Source: Nepenthes gracilis (taxonomy: Eukaryota > Streptophyta > Magnoliopsida > Caryophyllales > Nepenthaceae). Taken from it: DNA of 64,000 nucleotides. The DNA lies in assembly GCA_033239525.1 (NCBI GenBank), contig BSYO01000014.1, positions 5,932,536 through 5,996,535 on the forward strand. The letters are read 5' to 3'. Both the position numbers and the translations under genes were made by a program. Below, piece by piece: positions 55,331 to 64,000 of the stretch. Position 1 is the first letter of the stretch. Every line of letters begins with the position of its first letter. The notes below the pieces were generated by a model, which was not told the DNA's origin, ran no database searches, and saw only the letters and a program-made list of their open reading frames with translations.

Positions 55331-55468
55331 TGGGGCGGAAGAAAGTGTTATTCAGGCTTGCGGAGGCCAATGCTAGATTTCCAGTTGATGGGAAGCTGCC
55401 AAAAAGCAGGCGATTACGGTCGCCCGGTAGAGGCGAAAGTACCCCCCACAAGGTCGTGAGGGAAAGTT

Positions 55469-56502
55469 TGTTGGGATAGGTCACTCCCTTGTGGGTGACT
55501 CAACAAACTAGTTTGACATCGGGGTACATTAGATGGTCAACAAATGTTGAACTGTTGGAAGGCAAAGACGGTCAATGGTGATTGACCGGCGGACGGCCAG
55601 CTGAATCCGGTCAACAGGAGGTTGACAGTCTAAGGGCTACAGGAGTGTTGTTGGATGGCAGACGGGTGGCAAAGATGATCAACAGGAAGGTTGACCGATG
55701 GCTGTGGAGAAAAGTCAACAGGAGGTTGACCGGATGGCTATGTATCCGGTCAATGGAAGGTTGACCGGCTAAGGTTGGGAAGGAAATTGGGAGAGGATTT
55801 CCTGATAGTATTTCGGAGTAGAAAATACTGGAGTGTCTTTGGGTTGCCGGTCAACATGTTGACCGGATGGGAAGGAAGAATTTACCGGTTGGTATTACTG
55901 GCATGGAATCAACCAAGGAATGCCGGAAGACTCTTGTGATAACCAATGGGTACGTAAGGCTAAGGACTTGACTACGATACGGCCCGAGGACGTTGTAGAC
56001 ACCGGCAACAAGTTGTTGGACAGCGAGAGGTGGCGCACCTGCGCACGCATGCGCCGTCAGGCAGTGGCGAGGTGGCGAGTTGCAAAGTTGGTGGATAAAG
56101 TTGTTGGCAGGTTGCAGAGCAGGTGGAAGGCATTTGACCACACTCAACCCACCTATTGGTTGAAGGTCTCTAGGCAAACCATCATATATACGCATGCTGG
56201 GCATGCAGAACAGATAGAGAGTGGGAGAGCATCTGAGCACGGTAGAGTGCAAGGAGGTGAGATCCAATGGTGAAAGAAAAGGGAGGAGTGCACCACCGGT
56301 GAGAGAGAGTCATTCTCGGGTGTGTAGCGGATACTCCATCTTGGAGGTTTATAACCTATTTCACATATTGGATTTGCTGTAGACTCTACTCCCGTGGTTT
56401 TTTCATTGATTCATAAGGGTTTTAACGTAAAACGTGTGTGCTTCTTCTTTATCTTTTCCTTGACTGTGTATCATTCTGTCCAATCGACCTTTTATCCCAA
56501 CA
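55469..56502 (+). repeat. 3' LTR of element E
   Basis: The LTR is 1,034 bp. Six GGTCAA..TTGACC-type palindromes lie at 55570-55864, a TATA-like ATCATATATACG at 56181-56192, and CCCGTGGTTTTTTCATTGATTC..ACGTAAAA near the end. Confidence 0.9.
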
Positions 56503-56507
56503 GTTAT

Positions 56508-56882
56508 TACTATTGGTAGGATAGTTTAGATCTAATATCATATTATTATTTGGTATTTATTTGATGCTTTTCCTTAGGAATTTATTTGAAATTTTTTATC
56601 AAGTTTTTATTATCTATTTTGGAGATTGGATAAGGTCAGTTTGATTAGGTTGTATATTTGCTGTAATTTTTAAATTCTCATTACTTTGGGTATTGGGTTG
56701 AAATACAATAAATAGAAGGACATTGACGTGAGAAGCATTGGTGCTACGGAAAATGATGGATACGGGAATAGTGAAAAATTTAGGGCCTATTCAGCAATTT
56801 CTTAAAATGTGGAAATGGATATGCATACTTACTGCCTTATATGCAGCCAATGTGTGCGTTGTCAGCCAGCAGAACGTCTAAA
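56508..56882. other. AT-rich DNA up to the assembly gap
   Basis: No gene is visible. Sequence quality ends at the N run. Confidence 0.4.
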
Positions 56883-56982
56883 NNNNNNNNNNNNNNNNNN
56901 NNNNNNNNNNNNNNNNNNNNNNNNNNNNNNNNNNNNNNNNNNNNNNNNNNNNNNNNNNNNNNNNNNNNNNNNNNNNNNNNNN
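56883..56982. other. Assembly gap (100 N)
   Basis: Exactly 100 N, the usual placeholder for a gap of unknown size. It cuts element D, whose 5' part is missing. Confidence 0.99.
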
Positions 56983-57580
56983 AATAAGGATGGTGCATAA
57001 GCATCTACTGGCATACCAAAGCAATGTAATGGGCAAGTAAAGGTCACGAACCGTACAATACCGCACCTGATCGAAGACAAAATCGAGCATGTCAGTCAAG
57101 GGTTGATGAGTCAGCTATCAAGCAGGAAGCACAGAGACAACCAAGGGAGCCAACATGCGAAACTCCCTTCAACATATGTTATGGGATCGAGGCAGTCATA
57201 CCGGTGAAAGTCGGACTGTCCAACCTTCGAGTGAAAAGTTTCAATCCATAGAATAATGTACAGAGACTCGGGAGAATCTTGACCTGCTTGAGGAGGCCCG
57301 AGATGTAGTAAGACTGCATATAGCGGTGTACCAGCAGAAGGTTGCCCAATATTACAATAAGATAGTAAAAGCGCATCAGTTTGAAGTAGGAGACTTAATG
57401 CTAAGAAATATTGAGGCCACTGGTAAAAAATGCCGATCGGAACAAGCTCTCCTCAAATTTGGAGGGACTGTTCTTGGTCTCAACCATCTTTCAAAACGGG
57501 GTGTACAAGCTATGCACCTAGGATGGAAGGCTTGTCCCTAGGACATAAAATGTCATTCACCTCAAGAAATACTACCAGTA
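56983..57580 (+). pseudogene. pol: gypsy D integrase C-terminal part
   Basis: After the gap the plus strand reads GIPKQCNGQVKVTNRTI, the region of the integrase catalytic Glu, here Lys (QVKVTNRT for QVEVTNRT). In shifting frames it goes on to a VYQQKVAQYYNKIVKAHQFEVGDLMLRNIEATGK segment (57326-57430) and an end resembling HLKKYYQ at about 57575. This is Tat-type integrase like those of A and B, with several frameshifts. Confidence 0.8.
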
Positions 57581-57659
57581 AATATGTACAACACAGGTAT
57601 AGTTGATTGCATCATTTGACATGCTTGTATCATATTTCATCAATAAGATAACAAAAACT

Positions 57660-57795
57660 CGACAAAATCTCGAGCGGCCTATTAAAAGGTCGTACTCAAA
57701 AACTCAGCAAAATCCGAGCGGCCCATTAAGAGGTCATACTAAAAACTTAGCAATGACGCCAAGTAGCCCGCAAGAGGCTGAACTTAAAAATTTAG
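57660..57795 (+). repeat. 44-bp tandem array after integrase, element D
   Basis: Three units of 44-45 bp begin at about 57672, 57716 and 57760. They share GAGCGGCCCATTA..AGGTCGTACT, close to the core of the element A array. Confidence 0.75.
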
Positions 57796-58249
57796 GGGGC
57801 TTAAAAAATGACAAGCATGTAAAGACCCTAGAGGTAACATCTTCAGCAAATGATAGTCAAAAGGTTTGGGCGCATAACTCGTAAAAGAAATTTTTTTCTA
57901 AGGGCACAAGTCCAACAAAGAACCAAGCGTAAAAGCAATCTAAGTAAAAAGATAAAGATTGCACAACAAAGGAAAATATGGATTTAATTCATATGTTGTG
58001 TACAACAAGGATGTACAACAAAGAAAAATATACAAAACTATCCCGAAGCCCCTGTCTGGTCCGACGATCCTGGCTACTCGGAAGGTTTAGACTAACTGGA
58101 AGGTCCTGGCTAAGAAGGGTCAGGAGTCCCACTTCTGCAAGTAGGAGACCAACTGAGCTTAGCCTAGAATACACTGTTATTCTTCCGATCGAACACAAAT
58201 TGTGCCAGAAACCCTAGGACTCAAAATCTTCATGACGGAGCAGCACACT

Positions 58250-59604
58250 TAATGGCATCCCAAGATTTCATGACTCCAAAGCTTCGGTCCGATATCCCCG
58301 GCTTCCGCGAAGAGTCCCGAGCTCCTCCTCTAACTCGGAGATTCCTTCCATCTGGGAGAGAGATATCTGGGCTGCTTCGAGCCTCGAGATTCTACAACAG
58401 AGGCGTGCAGCTGCTCTCCGACCCTCAACGAATCCTCAAGGGAAGAAATTCTATTCTTGGCTTCAACAAGCTCGAGCTCAAGATTTTTGGTGCACTCCCT
58501 TGAGGCCCTGAGAGTCTCCAATTCAGCACAAATCTAGGTGGCATTGCCAATGATTAGACTAAGACTGCCAGCTAGCTCATAAAGCTGCAAAATGAAATGT
58601 CATTAAGGCACAAATGGGAATGAACAAAGAGCCTGAAAGAGAGTAGAGAAGTACCTTCGAGACAAGAGAACTCCTAGTTGACCTATCCTCTCTAGAGCCT
58701 CGTGATCACCGGCTCGGTTTAACCACCGGCACCATAGAAACCTCAGCCCTGACCTTGGTTGCAGGGACAACTTCAACAAAATCAAGGGTTGGGGGCTCAA
58801 CCACTACAAGATGATCCGCAGCCCCAGACTAGGCTTCAGCAGCATGTGAAGTCCCAACAACGTCCTCGATCAGGACTTCGTCATGGACCTTGGACGGGAG
58901 CTCAATTGGACTGTAGATTTGGATTGCAAGGTAAGGGTGCTTAGCAGTCTCGTTAGTGGACAACTCTGCGGCCCAACTTTCCTCGACTTCAGCAGTCTCA
59001 ACAATCGTTGTTGAAGTCATCACCACTACTTCCTCGGCCTGAGTCGCCTCAATCTCCTCCTCTACCTGTCCCTTGATAATGTCCTTGGATGGACTATCAA
59101 TCCAATCTGAGGCCTCTCTAGTGAAAAAAGTAGAGATATCAGGCATAGGCTCATAGAGAGGAGGAGGGGTAACAGAAGGTTCCGCAGACAGGCCTACAAC
59201 CTCGAAGGGCTGCTCCATAGGCTCAATAACAATTGACGGTCCAACCCCTTCAGCTTCTCAGATGACCCCTTCTTCTTTATCAGCCGCTCAATGGTGCTCT
59301 TGTCATCATCGGAAGAGGAAGGGTGCTCAATGATTATCGTCGGATGCTCCAAAGTCTCCATCCGATGGCTCTTCTTTGTCTACTCAGATGGCTCCTCAGT
59401 CCTCAGAAATCTTCTTTTCTTTTTCTTCTGCTTCTTTTTCGAAAGAGCAGAAGGGGCACTAGAGTCCTCAGGCTGACGCTCCCACTTGGCCTTGTCCATA
59501 AACTTAGACCTCAGCCATTTATTCTTCTTGTTCTCAATGAAGGAACCAAGGTTTTCCAACAGTAGGCCCGTGAAGTCCTTCATGGCAACCCTTTCCTTGG
59601 GCAT
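58250..59604 (-). pseudogene. Antisense ORF of gypsy D, with an intron
   Basis: On the minus strand the reading begins at or before 59604 (MPKERVAMKDFTGLLLENLGSF) and has a Lys-rich tract, then a long acidic segment (59218-58829, TREASDWIDSPSKDI, VEEEIEATQAEEVVV). Next is GAADHLVVVEPPTLDFVEVVPATK. A 70-base candidate intron (58654-58585) has AAG|GTAC and TTTTGCAG|C borders. The second exon starts LYELAGSLSLIIGNAT and forms a coiled coil (CTKNLELELVEAKNRISSLEDSLR), ending at about 58330. The layout matches element A. The N-terminal domain seen in A is not found here. Confidence 0.6.
58585..58654 (-). other. Candidate intron in the antisense ORF of element D
   Basis: It opens at TCGAAG|GTACTTC and closes at TTTCATTTTGCAG|CTTTATG on the minus strand, with CTTAATGAC as branch-site candidate. 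It lies directly before a coiled-coil exon, as in element A. Confidence 0.55.
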
Positions 59605-59639
59605 GGCGTCCTTATTGGCTGCGCATCTGGAATGCCAAG

Positions 59640-60203
59640 TGGACTATGTTTTGGATCTCCTAGGGCGCCATTATTGGGCTCGACCATTCTATTGGTCAGA
59701 CCCTCCTTCTTTCAGGTAGGCCTTGCTAATTTTGGCCGAGATCCATGTTGGACCTATCACTAGCTACCTATGCGTAGGGACAGCCCATTACCGGGCCTAG
59801 CATGTCAAAGGTGGGTCCCGCCATCTGTCCGCGTGGGCTTCCTCAAGATGCCCTGGTCTTTGTCTCTCAGGGACGTCGCTCCTTCCCCATGCAAATCTGC
59901 AGCATTTCAGAGGCATTACAGGGATTCGATGCTTTGTTAGGACAGAATCGCCACCTAGAAATCGGCTCCGCATTGATAGCTTTCATGTTTTTTGACTGAT
60001 GGCCATCGGGTGGTGTGCCTCTTTGGGAGCTCATCAGGAATTTGCATGGCTATAAATTGAGGGGTTTCTAGCTTTGGTGACTCATGCTTATCCCTTCGTT
60101 GGTGAAGCAATGTGGGTCTTTGGCTTGTCTTGTGTCTTCTGGAGTTCCATAAAGGAATCAGAGGGATTTGTGGCAAATTTGTAGCCATCAAGTAGCTCGT
60201 CAC
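59640..60203. other. Unassigned sequence
   Basis: GC-moderate sequence between the antisense ORF and the next LTR. I recognise neither a gene nor a repeat. It may be the end of element D or host DNA. Confidence 0.3.
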
Positions 60204-63052
60204 TATGACGAATTCCACTTTTTATTACCATCAAAAGTCACCGTCAATTCTAAATCGTATAATTTATGAAAGGATAAATAGGTGGACATAAAATTTTTCT
60301 TTCTTCTTTTGAACCCGAGATGCATACTATTTCATTAATTCCAAAGTATCAATGAAGCATACTAACATTCATAAGCAGCGGAATAAATTTTACAAGTCTC
60401 CAAAAAAAAAATAAAATAAAATAAACAAAGCTCTCATAAAAATCCGCCCGGCCACCTTAACCATTCAAATTACACCAAAGGTTCCCACTAACTCATCTAT
60501 GCTTGTCATCCGAAAAGGGCAAGAATGAGCTTATAAAGCCCAGCAGATACTCACATGCAGAAAACATAAACATACATATAATTTGATCAAAACATAATTT
60601 CATAATATAGCATAGTATAAGAAAATCATCATATCGTTTTCTTCTTCAGTTCTTATTCTTTCATCTTGTCTTAGAAAAATTCATCAAATCGTTCGGAATT
60701 CATATCATCTTTATGGACCGGACGGAGCGGACATCGAGGAGGTTGTGTGCTACCACAACCTAAAGTCGTATCCCATCATTATGCTCCCGGGGCGGGAGGT
60801 AATATCTTTAACCCACATATCGGGGCCGTAGTCCATAGTTCTTATGCCACCAAAAGTCCCCTCCCGTGGCCTGGAGGCATCTCGAGTTTCACTCAATATC
60901 CTTCATCCATCTTCTTGAAAGAAGCTTAATGGAACTCGTTCTTGGTTCGTGTTCTTTAATGGCCAATCATCATAAATCAAAAGTCGGGAAGAGTTCCATT
61001 CTTTGTCCATAATACATTTTCTTTCATATAGTCTTGTTCTTTACTTCATTCATTGGAAGTCCATATCATCTTATTAAAAGCCGGAGTTCATCTTTCAAAA
61101 TCCAAGTTCAATATCCGAAGTTCTTATTCAATAAAAAGAAAGAGTCTTGTTCATTAATTTTTCGGGTTCTTTCAAGCGGAAGGCCGAAGTTCACAGAGCC
61201 GAGAGTTCTTTTTATTATTGCCGGAGTTCTTTTCTTACAAAGCCGAGTTGGTTTCTTTAGTCAAAGATGGAGTTCTTTTTCAAATCCAAAAGATCATCGA
61301 AACCGGAGTTCTTTATTCAAAGGACGGAGTACATTTTTAACAAAGTCCAGTTCTTTTTCTTTAAAAGGACGGAGTAATTCTTTCAAAGGACGGGTGCCTT
61401 TCTTACCAAAAATCAGTGCTTAATGGAGGAAGTGCTTACCAAAAAATCCGGAGTGCTTTTTTCCATAATCCGGACGGAAAAGTGCTTTAAAATGGACGGA
61501 GTGCTTTTCTTTCCAAAAATCCGGGAGTGCTTTTGCGAACAAATAAACGGAGCTCTTTAAAATGGAGTTCATTTGCTTTTCTTTGTTAAAATGCAGTTCT
61601 TGTATCATGAGTTGTTATCAAAGCCAAGTAAAGTCATAAAGAAAAAGCGGTTCTCTTTTTTTTTCCTCCCCGGTAGGCAGTTCTTTTTCCTAAACTTGAT
61701 TCTTTCAAATCCGGAGTTCTTTTCTTTTCAAAAACTGGGCTCTAAAATTCGGAGTGTGTTCTGTTTAAAATTGAAGTTCTTAATTTGGTGCTTTACCACA
61801 AAAACTGTTCTTAAATTGGGAGTACATTTCTATTAAAATCCAAGTTCTAAATTGATGCATTTGTCAAAATCCAGTTCTTAAATCCGAATTGCATTTTTCT
61901 ATTAATCAAAGCCCTAATCCAAGTTCATTCTCCAAAATGTCGAGGCTCTGTCCGAACTGCATTATCTAAAATGCTGGAGCTCTAAACATTTCTAAAAATG
62001 CCGGAGGTCTTTTATCTTAAATTCGAGATCTTTTGTGACAAAACTTATTCAATAGCAGGAGTTCTTGTTCCATCTTAAGACCTAAATTCTTTTCCGTAAA
62101 ACATGCATTTATCAAATTCATAATAATTGACAATTAATCATAAACAAAATAAATCTAACATCATACGTAATAGAATTTCATTTTAAACATGCATTTAGAT
62201 AAGTAAGTCATAAAACAAGAAAAGGCATACTTCATACTGAAATATCATATACTTTCATAGCAACATAAATAAACATGAGTTTTAGAAATAAGGGTGAGTA
62301 TCTTGCTCGAATTCTTTTCTACTTTGCCTTAGCTTTCGGTCTCCTTCTTTATTTAGAATTTCTAGTGGTGCATTTTACGAATGCTCTTAAGCCTTTATTT
62401 ATAGCCCTAAGTTTCTTTGGTCGTCATTTATAGCTCTTCATTTTCCAAAGAGTGATATTTATAATCTTTCATTTTCCAAAGAGGGTTATTTATGATTTAT
62501 ATTTTCCAATAAGTTTCGAAATAGCTAGATTATTGATGGTCGTGCCTTCCCAATATTCTTCCTTATTTTTGTGTTCGACTTAATTTCTTCAAAACAACTA
62601 TCCGTGTCAACTATCTCGCTCTTCGGATTCCTTTCCATCCTTTCATTTCCCGTCATTTGTTCGACATTTTACATTGACTGGATTTTAACATTTTTCGCTC
62701 ACACCTTTGCATTACTCTTTCATCTACTTTAACATTAATCAGGACTTCTTTATACTTCGGAAATCAAAAGTACTTCTTTTAAATAAATCCGGACTTCTTT
62801 TTACGCCGAAATCCGGACCGTCTTTTTACGAGAAATCGGACTTCATTTGCTCAGAAATCCGAACTTCTTTTTCCTCGATCTGGACTAGAATTTCACCAAT
62901 GCATCCAGGACTTCTTCTTATCATCCAAGGAGTTCTTAAGGCCTAACTTGATTTTGTCACAATCCGAAGTACTTTTCTTATTTTGTTTTTGATCGACTTC
63001 GTTAATAGGACTTGATGATTAAAATTTTCCTTTTAAAATTTTGCGTCGTTAA
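60204..63052 (-). repeat. 3' LTR of a Tekay-type gypsy element, minus strand
   Basis: About 2,849 bp. Read on the minus strand it starts TAACGACGCAAAATTTT, ends GTGGAATTCGTCATA and aligns along its length with the solo LTR at 49649-52728. The shared landmarks are the TCCGG arrays, the CCTCCCG.CCCGGGAGC region at about 60780-60880 and the final GGTAATAAAAAG. It lacks the 200-bp head duplication of the solo copy. Confidence 0.85.
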
Positions 63053-64000
63053 CCTCCCCACTTATAGGAATTTCGTCCTCAAAATTTAAAATAAAAGTTA
63101 CTAGCCTTGAAGAGAAAATAGATATAGGTATTTTATTCGAATCTCTTCCTCTCGTTCCCAAGTTGCACCTCTTGGTGTGTGATTCTTCAGGTACCTTTAT
63201 TAGAGCCGATTGATTTGGTGCGTAGTCTCTATCGCTTCGATCCAAGATTTTCTTGGTTCTTCTATATAGGACAAGTCCTTGTTGATCGTTGAAGGTTCAT
63301 ACTCAATTACATGAGTAGGATCATAGACATACTTTCGAAGCATTGATACATGAAACACGTCATGTACTTACGCGAGTTTGGAGGTAGTGCAAGTTTGTAA
63401 GCTACTTCTCCGATCCTTTCTAGAATTTCAAAAGGGCCAATAAATCGTGGCTTCAGCTTCCCTTTTACCCGAATCTGTATTTCCCCTTAGATGGCGATAC
63501 CTTTAGGAATACAAAATCGCCTTTTCAAATTCTAATGCGAGATCTCCTCCAGTGCATAGCTCTTTTATGCACTCAGGGCTACTCTGAGATTCTCGTGTAA
63601 TATATTTATCTTTTCTGCCGTCTCCTTGATAATGTCTGGACCCAAAATCCTTTTATCTCGTGTTCCTCCCAGTGAATTGGTGACCTACATTTTCTCCCGT
63701 ACAATGCCTCAAAAGGCGTCATGCGATCTTTGGGCTGGTAACTATTATTATAAGCAAACTCTGCAAGAGCTAATGAATCATCCCAAGTCCTTTTCATCTC
63801 CAAGACCGAGGCCCTTAACATATCTTCGAGAATCTAGATAGTCCGTTACGGTTGGCCGTCGAGTTTAGCCAGATGAAAGCGATTACTAAATTTTAATTTG
63901 GTACCCGATTCTTTATGTAGACTTTTTGAACCGTGAAACAAAGCGAGTGTCTCTATCGATACAATAGAGATAGGCACACCATGAAGTATGACAATCTTGT
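63053..64000 (-). pseudogene. pol: Tekay-type integrase and chromodomain, minus strand, partial
   Basis: Reading leftwards from the window edge: ILHGVPISIV, a decayed core, then TWDDSLALAEFAYNNSYQPKDRMTPFEALYGRKCRSPIHWEEHE (63800-63640). KPRFIGPFEILERIGEVAYKLALPP-like sequence and MLRKYVYDPTHVIEYEP follow. The end has TKRCNLGTRGRDSNKI (decayed chromodomain) and FEDEIPISGEV just before the LTR, typical of Tekay/Del elements. The TGGGGAGG on the minus strand at about 63053-63060 is the polypurine tract. Frameshifts and stops are present, and GQP.RTI suggests that the catalytic Glu region is damaged. It continues beyond the window. Confidence 0.85.

Larger units (their letters stand above)
54072..56502 (+). 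mobile_element. Internally deleted Ty1/copia element E
   Basis: The element is 2,431 bp with an exact GTTAT target duplication at 54067-54071 and 56503-56507. The right LTR is complete (55469-56502, 1,034 bp, TGTTGGG to CCCAACA). The left LTR starts at 54072 but has lost its last part, including the TATA region, along with the primer site and gag. Between them only part of the protease/integrase linker and a purine tract (GTGAGGGAAAGTT, 55455-55467) remain. It moved as a whole, or was deleted later; the exact duplication only shows that both outer ends are original. Confidence 0.9.

Noticed and set aside
59640..60203. Possible host gene exon, because it is less AT-rich
   Set aside because: No long open frame, splice pattern or known protein motif could be seen.

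Overview
This window is repeat-dominated plant nuclear DNA. I found no convincing host gene, tRNA or rRNA. The evidence for a flowering plant is the set of elements present: Tork-type Ty1/copia elements with an initiator-Met primer site, Ty3/gypsy elements of the Tat type (double RNase H, antisense ORF, TTGGCGCC primer site), Tekay/Del-type chromoviruses and L1-type LINEs. I cannot name the species. Nearly all coding sequence is decayed by in-frame stops and small indels, so most genes are entered as pseudogenes.

Layout. 1-5552: LINE debris on both strands, including one 5'-truncated LINE inside another, an AC/GT-skewed stretch and duplicated LINE 3' ends. 5554-10978: the integrase/chromodomain end of a Tekay-like gypsy element, then AT-rich decayed LTR sequence with another LINE tail. 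10979-16259: a complete Tork-like copia element, plus strand, TSD CCTTT. 16265-19458: a LINE tail, a CTCCGG-rich repeat and a 52-bp tandem repeat. 19464-29330: a complete Tat-type gypsy element (element A), TSD AGTTG. 29336-31818: AT-rich old LTR-like DNA. 31824-37460: a second Tork-like copia element on the minus strand. 37466-39682: AT-rich DNA with a decayed LTR head. 39688-53431: a second Tat-type gypsy element (B), whose 3' LTR is split by a 3,080-bp solo LTR of a Tekay-type family (49649-52728, TSD CGACT). 54072-56502: an internally deleted copia element (E), TSD GTTAT. 56883-56982: a 100-N assembly gap. 56983-59780: the 3' part of a third Tat-type element (D). 60204-64000: the 3' LTR and integrase end of a minus-strand Tekay-type element of the same family as the solo LTR.

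How the pieces work together. Each LTR element once supplied its own promoter in the LTR, Gag for particles, protease, integrase, reverse transcriptase and RNase H. In this window every set carries disabling changes. The Tat elements also have a region between integrase and the 3' LTR holding a short tandem array and minus-strand genes. In A and D the minus-strand gene appears to keep an intron at the same place. In B two minus-strand units have TATA boxes of their own.

The best leads are the antisense genes with their introns and promoters, the dense GGTCAA/TTGACC (W-box-like) palindromes shared by LTRs of unrelated families, and the nested insertions whose target duplications can be read directly.
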